18,360 nucleotides of DNA, from contig JACQCL010000193.1 in the NCBI GenBank assembly GCA_016201645.1, positions 1-18,360 of the forward strand, given 5' to 3'. Both the position numbers and the translations under genes were made by a program. Position 1 is the stretch's first letter, and every line of letters begins with the position of its first letter. Under the pieces are notes generated by a model. The model made no database searches. It was not told where the DNA came from and was given only the letters and a program-made list of their open reading frames with translations. The DNA comes from Candidatus Rokuibacteriota bacterium. GTDB taxonomy: Bacteria > Methylomirabilota > Methylomirabilia > Rokubacteriales > CSP1-6. This document shows positions 7,627-13,677 of this stretch, piece after piece.

Positions 7627-7944
7627 TTAATACCTGCGCATGTCGGGATCCACCGTGCGTGCCCACAGGTCGAGGCCGCCGGCGAGATTCTTCACGTTCG
7701 GAAAACCGAGCTGGCGGAGGTATTCGCTCACGGCCGCGCTTCGGATCCCCTGGTGGCAGAAAACGACGATCTCGTCGTCGGGGTTCAGCTCCACCGTGCG
7801 GTACTCGATCTCCTCGATGGGGATGTGGGTCGCCCTCTCGAGGCGGCAGAGTTTGGTCTCCCAATCCTGGCGCACGTCGAGCAGGATGAGCGGGTCCCCC
7901 CGATCCAGCCTGGCCTTCAACTCCTGCGGCGTGATCTCCTGCAC
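7627..7944 (-). CDS. Single-domain rhodanese (sulfurtransferase)
   Basis: 105 residues, one rhodanese domain. It starts with the typical EITPQELKARLDRGDPLILLDVRQDWE and has the active-site loop CHQGIRS with Cys63 as the persulfide carrier, followed by SAAVSEYLRQLGFPNVKNLAGGLDLWA. Such proteins move sulfane sulfur between donors and acceptors in the cytoplasm. GTG start with GGGGAGG 5 bases upstream. It is 21 bases after the alpha/beta hydrolase and abuts the crotonase. A D-cysteine-desulfhydrase-like gene two positions upstream is another sulfur-linked member of the run, but a shared pathway is only inference. Confidence 0.93.
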   Translation of the reverse strand: MQEITPQELKARLDRGDPLILLDVRQDWETKLCRLERATHIPIEEIEYRTVELNPDDEIVVFCHQGIRSAAVSEYLRQLGFPNVKNLAGGLDLWARTVDPDMRRY

Positions 7945-7965
7945 CGGCGCCTCCCCTGACTAGGC

Positions 7966-8817
7966 TTACCGGGAGACCGCGCGCGAGAGGAGAAACTCGG
8001 CGAGCCACCCGTTAACGGCATCCCGACGTTCGATCTGAGGGAAGTGGCCACACCCCTCGAGCCAGCGCACCGTGGCGTTCCTCAGGTGGGCGGCAACCGT
8101 GCGTGCGTGAGCGGGGGGAACGACCCGATCTTGGCTTCCATGGATCAGGAGCACCGGCACGGGCAAAGACATGAGCCCGCGCCGATAGCGATCGGCGTCG
8201 GCCGCGAAATCGGCTCTCACGCTCCGGAGCGTCGAGAGAAACGCCGCCCGCCCTTCGGGGCTCACCCGGACGGCGTAGCCGGTCCGGACCAGGAAGTCGA
8301 TTTCGTCGGGATCCGGGCGGGCGAAGCACCGGGCGAGCGCTGCCTTCAGGAGACCCGGCCACATCAGGCCAGCGGCGATCTCGCCCAGACCGCGCGCGGC
8401 GAGAAGCCGGTACACCCAGGAGACCCGGTAGCCGAACCCCGGTACCGCCCCCCCCACCAGGGCCAGGCGTTCGACCCTGGACGGATATTCCAGCGCGTAC
8501 GCCGCGGCCACAGCACCGCCCATGGAGTGGCCCACCAACGTCAGGCGATCCAGACCCAACGCCCTTCGAAAGGCCTCGATCGTGCGCGCGAAGATGCCGA
8601 GCGGATAGGGCCCGGGCGGCTTCGAGGAGCGGCCGAACCCAGGCAGATCAAGCGCGATCGCGGTCGCGTGACGGCCGAGAACCGGGATGTTGTGGCGCCA
8701 GACGGCGGCGAACCCGCCGAGGCCGTGGAGCAGGAGGACGGGGGCCCCGCTTCCCTCCGTCACAAAGTGGAGGACGATGCCGTCGAGTTCACCACCCCGC
8801 AGACAAAGCTCGGGCAT
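7966..8817 (-). CDS. Alpha/beta-fold hydrolase
   Basis: 283 residues. The fold is clear from VLLLHGLGGFAAVW (oxyanion region, about 27-40), the nucleophile elbow GHSMGG with Ser98, HGSQDRVVPP with Asp230, and GCGHFPQIE with His258: a complete Ser-Asp-His triad. A helical cap lies at about 125-215. No signal peptide, so cytoplasmic. Substrate unknown; relatives include esterases, C-C bond hydrolases and lactonases. The ATG has no Shine-Dalgarno sequence. Instead a promoter -10 box (TATACT) ends 6 bases before the ATG, which suggests a leaderless transcript. The 21-base gap from the desulfhydrase gene would also permit read-through. Confidence 0.93.
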   Translation of the reverse strand: MPELCLRGGELDGIVLHFVTEGSGAPVLLLHGLGGFAAVWRHNIPVLGRHATAIALDLPGFGRSSKPPGPYPLGIFARTIEAFRRALGLDRLTLVGHSMGGAVAAAYALEYPSRVERLALVGGAVPGFGYRVSWVYRLLAARGLGEIAAGLMWPGLLKAALARCFARPDPDEIDFLVRTGYAVRVSPEGRAAFLSTLRSVRADFAADADRYRRGLMSLPVPVLLIHGSQDRVVPPAHARTVAAHLRNATVRWLEGCGHFPQIERRDAVNGWLAEFLLSRAVSR

Positions 8818-8823
8818 GAGTGG

Positions 8824-8852
8824 AGTATACGAAGACGCCTAGGACTCGACAA
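8824..8852 (-). promoter_or_regulatory. Promoter of the alpha/beta hydrolase, placed for a leaderless transcript
   Basis: Minus strand: TTGTCG (8852-8847), exactly 17 bases, TATACT (8829-8824), then 6 bases to the ATG at 8817. The expected start of transcription is the A of the start codon or within a base of it. The -35 box lies in the last codons of the desulfhydrase gene. No ribosome-binding site exists between. Confidence 0.55.
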
Positions 8853-9855
8853 GCGGATCGCCGTCCAGCAGCCGGGAGAGCGAGTCGCGGAACGGAAAGA
8901 GGCTGAAGACGCCGCCGGTGTGGATGAAGCACACGCGGGAGCCAAACTGCTTCGAGTCCCGCGCCAGGTGGTCGAGGAAGCCCAGAAAGGCCTTCCCGGT
9001 GTACACCGGATCCAGGAGAATCCCTTCCTCCCGCGCCAGCTGTACGACCGTGGCCAGCTCCTCCTTCCGGATCGTGCCGCGGCCCAGCCCCTGATAGCCG
9101 TCGAGCAGATGGATCGTCTTCGGGGGCTCGACCCTCAAGCCGAAGCGGGCCGCTGCCGTCCGAATGGTCGTCTCCACGTACCTCTGAACGTCCCCCGCCG
9201 GACGAGCGATGGGGATCCCGACGATCTCGGCGGAGAGGCCGGCCAGCTGTTTACCCATCAGGAGACCGGCTTGGCTGCCGCCGCTGAAGGCCGTGATGAC
9301 CAGGGTATCGAAGGCCGGGGCTCCCTGCCTGACCTGCTGGGAGATCTCGTGGGCGCACTCCAGATACCCGAGGGCGCCCAGTTCCGTCGCTCCGCTCTCG
9401 GGGATCACGTACGGGCGACCTCCCCGACGCCTGACCTCGTCGGTCAGCCGGGCGAAGACCCCCTCGATCTGGCCGAACTCCTCTGGCGTGCAGTACACGG
9501 CCTCGGCACCCAGGAGTTTCCCCAGGAGGAGGTTGCCGTCGTAGCTCTGGGGCCGGTCGCCCCGGAGCGCCAGGATCGACCTGAGCCCCAGGCGAGCCGC
9601 CACGGCGGCCACCGCCCGGCAGCAGTTGGACTGCAGCGTCCCGCACGTGATCAGCGTGTCGGCGCCTTGGGCCAGCGCCTCGCCCACCAGAAACTCCAGC
9701 TTTCGGACCTTGTTCCCGGTCTCGAGGAGGCCGGTCAGGTCATCGCGCTTGACGAAAACCTCCACGCCGAAACGGGCCGAGAGCCGTTCGAGCTTGACGA
9801 TCGGCGTGGGGAGACAGGCCAGCGACACTCGTGGGGGCGCCGGGGGCGCGCTCAT
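8839..9855 (-). CDS. PLP-dependent D-cysteine desulfhydrase-like enzyme (ACC deaminase family)
   Basis: 338 residues, the family length. The PLP lysine is Lys49 in TGNKVRKLEF, the nucleophile-type serine is Ser76 in GTLQSN, and the phosphate loop is SGGSQAG (191-197). Tyr254 (LDGYQGLG) and Tyr285 (LDPVYTGKA) match the ACC deaminase tyrosines. Positions equivalent to the ACC deaminase specificity residues Glu295 and Leu322 are Thr286 and Thr313 (FIHTGG), as in D-cysteine desulfhydrases. The likely reaction is therefore breakdown of D-cysteine (or a related thiol amino acid or L-cysteate) to pyruvate, ammonia and sulfide, rather than ACC deamination. QSN is followed by CysCys, where relatives I recall have His or Gln. 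ATG start 12 bases after the DUF72 stop. Confidence 0.85.
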   Translation of the reverse strand: MSAPPAPPRVSLACLPTPIVKLERLSARFGVEVFVKRDDLTGLLETGNKVRKLEFLVGEALAQGADTLITCGTLQSNCCRAVAAVAARLGLRSILALRGDRPQSYDGNLLLGKLLGAEAVYCTPEEFGQIEGVFARLTDEVRRRGGRPYVIPESGATELGALGYLECAHEISQQVRQGAPAFDTLVITAFSGGSQAGLLMGKQLAGLSAEIVGIPIARPAGDVQRYVETTIRTAAARFGLRVEPPKTIHLLDGYQGLGRGTIRKEELATVVQLAREEGILLDPVYTGKAFLGFLDHLARDSKQFGSRVCFIHTGGVFSLFPFRDSLSRLLDGDPLVES

Positions 9856-9867
9856 GTCCTCATCTTG

Positions 9868-10869
9868 TCAGTTGAAGAGGCCTCCAGGCAAGTCTTTTCC
9901 GGTCCTGCGCCGGGGCCGCGCGCTCTTCCATCGAGCCTTCAGGGTCTCGAAATCCGGCAGGGGTTTGCCGAGAAGGCGGAGCACCTGGAGTGCGTTGCGG
10001 GCGGGGTAATCCCGGTTGTTGTTGTTGAACACGATGAAGACCCGCTTCGTCTTGGCGCCCAGGATCCGGGCCTCCCCCACCAGCTCGATCAGCTCCTCCT
10101 CCCGGTAGAGGTAGTCGTATTTCTCCCTGACGGACGGGCCTTCACCACGAAGCTGAGCCAGCCATCCGGCCGCGTTCCGCCCGTGAAGGCGAAGGACCGC
10201 CGTGGCTCCGGTCGCCTCCACGACCCGCGGGATCGCGTTGGGAGCCTCGGGCGCGTCCACAGAGACGAGCGCGAGCTTCGCCTTGGCGAGGGCGTCGAGC
10301 ACCTCTCGGGTGTGGCCCGGGATCCAGGAGCGGTCGCGGAACTCCACGGCCACCGTCCAGCCGGGCAGGCGGTCGGTCAGCGTCGCCAGGTAGGCCAGGC
10401 CGCTCTCGGTGAAGCGAATCCACGGGGCAAACTGGAAGAGGACGTAGCCCAGGCGATCAGCCTCGGCCAGCGGGCGGAGGGACTCCCGGAAGAGCGTGAA
10501 GCAGCGGTCCAGCGCCTCGGGCGGGAAGGCCGAGCGCTCAATCTCCCCGCGCGGGGTCGTCTTGGGGGCAGCGGGGAGCATGGCCCGGAGATCGGCGGGG
10601 AGGGAGTCAGCGCGCGGGTGGTGGCCGGTCATGAGCGCGTACGCTTTCACGTTGAAGAGGAAGCCCGGGGGCGTGCGGTCGACCCAGAGCCCCGCGTTGC
10701 GGGCCGAGGGAAGCGCATAGTACGAGGAATCCACCTCCACGGTGTCAAAGACCGTCGCGTAGTAGCGCAGGCGCTCCTCCGCCGACATGGACCGCGCGGG
10801 GTAGAACTCACCCTCGCTGAGCAGCGAGGAATCCGTCCAAGAACAGATACCGATGCGGTACTCGGTCAA
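9868..10869 (-). CDS. DUF72 (YecE-like) family protein
   Basis: 333 residues. The N-terminus YRIGICSWTD followed by FYP...ERLRYYATVFDTVEVDSSYYALPS, then FLFNVKAYALMTGHH, LFQFAPWI, VAVEFRDRSW and VFNNNNRDYPARNALQV are the hallmark blocks of DUF72, a TIM-barrel-like family of unknown biochemical role. The length is above the roughly 250-270 residues of many members, mostly through a central insertion (about 85-115) and a basic C-terminal tail (RPRRRTGKD). The TTG start overlaps the TGA of the preceding membrane-protein gene (TTGA), which suggests coupled translation; no separate ribosome-binding site is seen. The next gene starts 12 bases after its stop. Confidence 0.92.
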   Translation of the reverse strand: MTEYRIGICSWTDSSLLSEGEFYPARSMSAEERLRYYATVFDTVEVDSSYYALPSARNAGLWVDRTPPGFLFNVKAYALMTGHHPRADSLPADLRAMLPAAPKTTPRGEIERSAFPPEALDRCFTLFRESLRPLAEADRLGYVLFQFAPWIRFTESGLAYLATLTDRLPGWTVAVEFRDRSWIPGHTREVLDALAKAKLALVSVDAPEAPNAIPRVVEATGATAVLRLHGRNAAGWLAQLRGEGPSVREKYDYLYREEELIELVGEARILGAKTKRVFIVFNNNNRDYPARNALQVLRLLGKPLPDFETLKARWKSARPRRRTGKDLPGGLFN

Positions 10870-11060
10870 TAACTGACGAAGCGCTTGAGGTTCTTGAGGT
10901 AGTACGCAAAGAGGCCCGAGATGATGGCGGCACCGATCGCGATCAGCAAGTTTTCCACCGCACCCGTTTGACGATAGGTGAGGAACTCCCAGATGGCAAA
11001 CCCCACGCCGAACACGATGGCGGTGCCGATGAGAATCCGGTGAAAGACGATGAGAAGCAT
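10866..11060 (-). CDS. Small two-helix membrane protein
   Basis: 64 residues from the ATG at 11060: MLLIVFHRILIGTAIVFGVGFAIWEF, a polar turn (LTYRQTGAVEN), then a second helix LLIAIGAAIISGLFAYYL and a basic tail KNLKRF. Both helices are hydrophobic and of membrane-spanning length, with the positive residues suggesting both ends inside. The frame is open back to a TTG at 11108, which would add a short Cys-rich stretch (CERC), but that segment lacks the G/C third-position bias and no good ribosome-binding site precedes either start. Function unknown. It overlaps the DUF72 gene by four bases, and diverges from the bS21 gene. Confidence 0.65.
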   Translation of the reverse strand: MLLIVFHRILIGTAIVFGVGFAIWEFLTYRQTGAVENLLIAIGAAIISGLFAYYLKNLKRFVSY

Positions 11061-11101
11061 CTCAGGCGGAAAGATACCACACCTCTCGCATGAGTTCTCC
11101 G

Positions 11102-11130
11102 TTGACAACGTCCGCTGAAAGGATTAGCGT
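11102..11130 (+). promoter_or_regulatory. Candidate promoter for the bS21 operon
   Basis: TTGACA (11102-11107, perfect consensus), a 17-base spacer, then TAGCGT (11125-11130, 3/6). Transcription would begin near 11137, giving a leader of about 40 bases ahead of the bS21 TTG. It lies in the divergent gap with the membrane-protein gene. The -35 box is nearly palindromic (GTTGACAAC) and so also offers a TTGTCA on the other strand, but no -10 box at proper spacing was found there. Confidence 0.5.
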
Positions 11131-11177
11131 AAATTGTTTCCGGTAGGGACGATCCTGCCCGGGGAGGAGCCAGGCCG

Positions 11178-11378
11178 TTGAAGATCGAGGTCTTCGACAA
11201 CCAGATCGAACCCGCCCTGAAGGCCCTCAAGAAGCAGATGCTCAAGGGGGGCATCTTCAAGGAGATGAAGCGGCGCGCGTATTACGAGAAGCCCTCCGTG
11301 AAGCGGAAGCGCAAGCAGGCCGAGGCTCGAAAAAAGCGACGGAAGGCCCTGAAGCGGTCCCAGGCGGGCGAGGACTAG
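11178..11378 (+). CDS. rpsU: 30S ribosomal protein bS21
   Basis: 66 residues. The sequence MKIEVFDNQIEPALKALKKQ, then GGIFKEMKRRAYYEKPSVKRKRK and a strongly basic tail, is typical of bS21, a small-subunit protein near the mRNA exit/anti-Shine-Dalgarno region. Length is within the family range. The start is TTG, supported by GGGGAGGAG ending 8 bases upstream; in other members the protein begins at this same residue. Its stop codon overlaps the AGGAGG that serves the next gene, so the two are surely one transcript. In many bacteria rpsU is followed by dnaG or gatB/yqeY genes; here the partner is an unusual 203-residue protein instead. Confidence 0.95.
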   Translation: MKIEVFDNQIEPALKALKKQMLKGGIFKEMKRRAYYEKPSVKRKRKQAEARKKRRKALKRSQAGED

Positions 11379-11382
11379 GAGG
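11377..11382 (+). promoter_or_regulatory. Ribosome-binding site overlapping the bS21 stop codon
   Basis: Perfect AGGAGG whose first bases belong to the bS21 TAG, 6 bases before the next ATG (11389). It supports the start of the downstream protein and ties the two genes into one unit. Confidence 0.8.
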
Positions 11383-11388
11383 CGCCAG

Positions 11389-12000
11389 ATGAGCGGCGCA
11401 TTCCATCATGCGGCCATCGCGCTCGCCCAGACCACCGGCTTCTCCCGCGAGGAGCGCCAGGTCGTCCTCGACCTCCTGAAGGGCGTCACGCTGCGCGGCG
11501 GGGCCGTGGACGACCTGTATGCCGCGGTGTTGCGGCAGTTGGGAGCCCGGGATTTCCGGTGGCCCGAGTTCGACCGCTGGCAGGCATTTTTCGCGGAGGG
11601 CTGGAAATTCCCGCCGCTCTGGGATGAGCTGAAGAAAATCCCGGCCCTGCGAGCGGCCCCGCACATTCGCGACAGCTACCGCGAGCAGAAACTCTACCTT
11701 CTCCTGCACTGGCTCCAGAGTCTGGAGACGACGCGTGCCCACACGCGCGCCGCGCTCGCCCGCTACGCCAAACGGGGAATTCGGGCGGAGATCGCCCGCC
11801 AGGGGAACGGGGCGCCCTGCCCGGTGTGCGACCCGCTCAACCACCACGAAGTCAAGGACGGCCTGCGGGACCTCCCGCCATTTCACCCGGGCTGCCGCTG
11901 TCTCGTCCTGGCGATTCCGGAGGCAGGCGGCGTCGCCCCCGGCCGAAAACGCCGCCCGCTGCACCGGATCGAAAAGCAGGCCGGATCGTCCGCCGGCTGA
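11389..12000 (+). CDS. Hypothetical protein with a phage MuF/gp7-like C-terminal Cys/His motif
   Basis: 203 residues, ATG start with a perfect ribosome-binding site. The N-terminal 130 residues look mainly helical and aromatic-rich (RWPEFDRWQAFFAEGWKFPPLWDEL; YREQKLYLLLHWLQSLE). The C-terminal part has CPVC (Cys144, Cys147), His152-His153, then LPPFHPGCRCLVLAI with His166, Cys169 and Cys171. A CxxC followed by PPxHPxCRC is the recurring C-terminal signature of phage minor head proteins of the Mu gpF/SPP1 gp7 type. No capsid, portal or other phage gene is nearby, the base composition matches the neighbours, and the partner is the housekeeping bS21 gene. The motif suggests a metal-binding knuckle; function is unknown. 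The basic tail (GRKRRPLHR) could contact nucleic acid. Confidence 0.85.
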   Translation: MSGAFHHAAIALAQTTGFSREERQVVLDLLKGVTLRGGAVDDLYAAVLRQLGARDFRWPEFDRWQAFFAEGWKFPPLWDELKKIPALRAAPHIRDSYREQKLYLLLHWLQSLETTRAHTRAALARYAKRGIRAEIARQGNGAPCPVCDPLNHHEVKDGLRDLPPFHPGCRCLVLAIPEAGGVAPGRKRRPLHRIEKQAGSSAG

Positions 12001-12015
12001 ACAGCGGGGTCAGCC
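11995..12015. terminator. Weak stem-loop between convergent genes
   Basis: GGCTGA (11995-12000) and TCAGCC (12010-12015) form a perfect 6-base stem with a 9-base loop. Each arm includes a stop codon, one for the rightward and one for the leftward gene. There is no T-run, so an intrinsic terminator is doubtful; it is the only candidate in this 9-base convergent gap. Confidence 0.25.
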
Positions 12016-12864
12016 TCTCCGCGTCGCGGCGGGGAGCGGCCACCCGAGCCAGTCGGCAGCCGCGCGACCCATGATCCACTCCTTGTCCTCGGCAGAGAGG
12101 AAGTCGAGCACCTCGCTGAAGAGGGCGATGGCCTGCCGGTAGGGACAGGGCAGGCGCGAGTAGTCAGTCCCCCAGAGCATCCGGCGCGGCCCGAAGGCGT
12201 CATACACGCGCCTGATGTGCCGATGGAGACCCGGGAAGGGGTACGCTTCGCTCGTGTGACAGGGAAGAGCGGACACCTTCACGGCGACGTTCGGGTAGCG
12301 GGCCAGCGCCAGCACCTCATCGAGCGAGGCGAATGCCTCGGCGTCCCGCTTCCCCAACGGCAGCGCCAAGTGGTCGACGATCAGCCTCAGCCCCGGGTGA
12401 CGACCGGCCACGGCGTCAAGCCGCTTGACCAGTCCCGGCACGTACACCATCACAGGCAGGCCCGCCCCCTCAGCTGCCGGCCAGAACCAGTCCACCACCC
12501 CATCCTCGAACCACTCGCGCCACGGGGAGCGGTGCAGGGTCAACCGGACTCCGAGCATCCCCGCCTGCTGGCGCCACGCCGTGAGCCGCCCGCCCTCCGC
12601 GGGCGCCTCGGCGGCAAAGCGCCCCATCACCGCGAAGCGCTGCGGATGCTTCCGGGCAGCCTCGAGGGCGAGGTCGTTCCGGTCCCCTTCCCACGAGGGC
12701 GGGACGATCACGACGCGCTCCACCCCGGCCTCGTCCATCGCCCGAAGCAATTCCTCGGCGCCGAGCGGCACCGGACGCTGGGCCTGGGTCTCCCGCCCCG
12801 CCGGCCACGGGCGGTCAGGGGTGTTCGCGCCCCAGATATGCACGTGCGAATCGACCACCATCAT
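12010..12864 (-). CDS. Amidohydrolase-2 family metal-dependent hydrolase
   Basis: 284 residues, a TIM-barrel amidohydrolase (PF04909 type). The first strand carries VVDSHVHIW with the metal-binding pair His7 and His9. Later come LIVDHLALP with a further His, and MLWGTDYSRLP with Asp234, the usual final metal ligand. Such enzymes act as hydrolases, lactonases or decarboxylases on small organic substrates; the substrate here is unknown. The start is taken at the ATG at 12864 (or the adjacent ATG at 12861), because the first barrel strand begins there. The longer open frame to 12954 would only translate the hairpin element upstream. No Shine-Dalgarno sequence is visible; that position is occupied by the hairpin foot. 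Confidence 0.9.
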   Translation of the reverse strand: MMVVDSHVHIWGANTPDRPWPAGRETQAQRPVPLGAEELLRAMDEAGVERVVIVPPSWEGDRNDLALEAARKHPQRFAVMGRFAAEAPAEGGRLTAWRQQAGMLGVRLTLHRSPWREWFEDGVVDWFWPAAEGAGLPVMVYVPGLVKRLDAVAGRHPGLRLIVDHLALPLGKRDAEAFASLDEVLALARYPNVAVKVSALPCHTSEAYPFPGLHRHIRRVYDAFGPRRMLWGTDYSRLPCPYRQAIALFSEVLDFLSAEDKEWIMGRAAADWLGWPLPAATRRG

Positions 12865-12872
12865 CGATCTGC

Positions 12873-12936
12873 TCGGAGGGGGGCTACGCCCCCCTTCCGA
12901 CGCCTCCCCCCGGGGTTGCGCGGGCAAGGCCCGCGC
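12873..12936. repeat. Compound palindromic element (two strong hairpins with a CCCCGGGG core between)
   Basis: Hairpin 1 (12873-12900): a 12-pair stem TCGGAGGGGGGC/GCCCCCCTTCCGA with one bulged T and loop TAC. Hairpin 2 (12918-12936): perfect 8-pair stem GCGCGGGC/GCCCGCGC with loop AAG. Between them CCCCGGGG (12908-12915). The element fills more than half of the 112-base gap between the NHL gene and the amidohydrolase. It looks like an intergenic REP-type repeat or a strong mRNA structure. No T-run follows on either strand. Confidence 0.65.
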
Positions 12937-12976
12937 TCGAACCGGCTGCTTCACACGGCACTAGCGGGACGCCCTC

Positions 12977-13677
12977 CTAGGCGATGCGGGCGAACTTCTG
13001 GAGACAGCGGATCTCCCGCGGCGGATGCTCATGCCGGCCCTTGGTAGTGTAAGACACCTCCGCAACGTAGAGGTCTCCGCGCGAGTCGGTCCCGACGCCG
13101 TGCGGGGCCACGAACTGGCCGGGCTTCTCGCCCCTGAAGCGGCCCCCGACGCGGCCGAGGAGGTCCCCTTTCAGCGAGAGGATGCTGACCCTCCGTGTTC
13201 GTCGAAGACCTGGACGCGGTGATTCTCGCGATCCGCCACGTACACGAGCCCGTCGGCGTCGGTGGCGATATTGTGCGGGAGGTTGAAGCATCCGGGATCC
13301 GTCCCAGGCTGGCCCCACGAGAAAAGGTGCCGCCCCGTCCGAGATAAAGAGATCCCCGGTCACGGGGGACAAGGCGACGTGGGTCGGGCGGTTAAATGGC
13401 TTGCCGCCCTTAAGCGTGGCGGGCTTGTCGGGATCGCCGATCGTCAGGAGCAGTTTCCCCTCGGGCGTGAACTTGCGGATGGTGTGGTTGCCGTCGTCGG
13501 TCAGCCACACCTCATCGTCGGGGCCGATGGTGATGCCGTGGGCGCGCCGCACGAGCCCCTCGCCCCACGAGCGCAGGAAGTTCCCCTCCCGGTCGAAGAC
13601 GTAGACGTGATCCTTGGAATCTACGGCTACTCCGGCAGCTTCCCCCACCCTTCGACGACGGCGAAGGGTGGCCTCAC
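12977..13677 (-). pseudogene. NHL-repeat beta-propeller protein gene, damaged by several internal deletions
   Basis: Four segments of one NHL-propeller protein are readable in changing frames. They are MRPPFAVVEGWGKLPE from a GTG at 13677; GEAAGVAVDSKDHVYVF/DREGNFLRSWGEG to GDLFISDG; then RHLFSWGQPGTDPGCFNLPHNIATDADGLVYVADRENHRVQVFDEHG in another frame (about 13332-13190); and RVSILSLKGDLLGRVGG to QKFARIA back in the first frame. Relatives I recall run near 290-300 residues; here about 235 remain. Residues seem missing at LPE/AGV, VYVF/DREG (in frame), ISDG/RHLF and DEHG/RVSI. The longest single frame (223 codons from 13648) contains an arginine-rich out-of-frame middle and is not a normal product. 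The GTG overlaps the ACT gene stop (GTGA). True decay and assembly error are both possible. Confidence 0.75.
13645..13671. promoter_or_regulatory. 10-base-pair hairpin at the ACT/NHL gene junction
   Basis: CCACCCTTCG (13645-13654) and CGAAGGGTGG (13662-13671) are perfect inverted repeats around a 7-base loop. On the minus strand the hairpin begins 2 bases after the ACT gene stop and covers the first codons of the NHL gene, whose start it would mask. No T-run follows, so an attenuator or mRNA-stability role is more likely than intrinsic termination; it may also be coincidence of coding constraint. Confidence 0.35.

Noticed and set aside
6860..8008. Upstream extension of the HAD gene frame (a 628-codon open frame in all)
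   Set aside because: Only the part after the ATG at 6859 has HAD motifs; the rest is an arginine-rich out-of-frame reading of the crotonase and rhodanese genes.
10545..10556. CCCCGCGCGGGG palindrome
   Set aside because: It lies inside the DUF72 coding region and is explained by high GC; no partner hairpin as at 12873-12936.
8044..10872. 942-codon open frame on the plus strand
   Set aside because: It is antisense to four well-supported genes (alpha/beta hydrolase, desulfhydrase, DUF72). Its sequence is Arg/Gly/Pro/Glu-rich shadow coding caused by high GC, with no domain.
11389..12000. Possible prophage remnant because of the MuF-like motif
   Set aside because: No portal, terminase, capsid, integrase or att-like repeat is in the window, and composition matches the neighbours; kept only as an orphan motif.
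12865..12954. Extra 30 residues at the N-terminus of the amidohydrolase
   Set aside because: They are a translation of the hairpin element; the family barrel begins at VVDSHVH.
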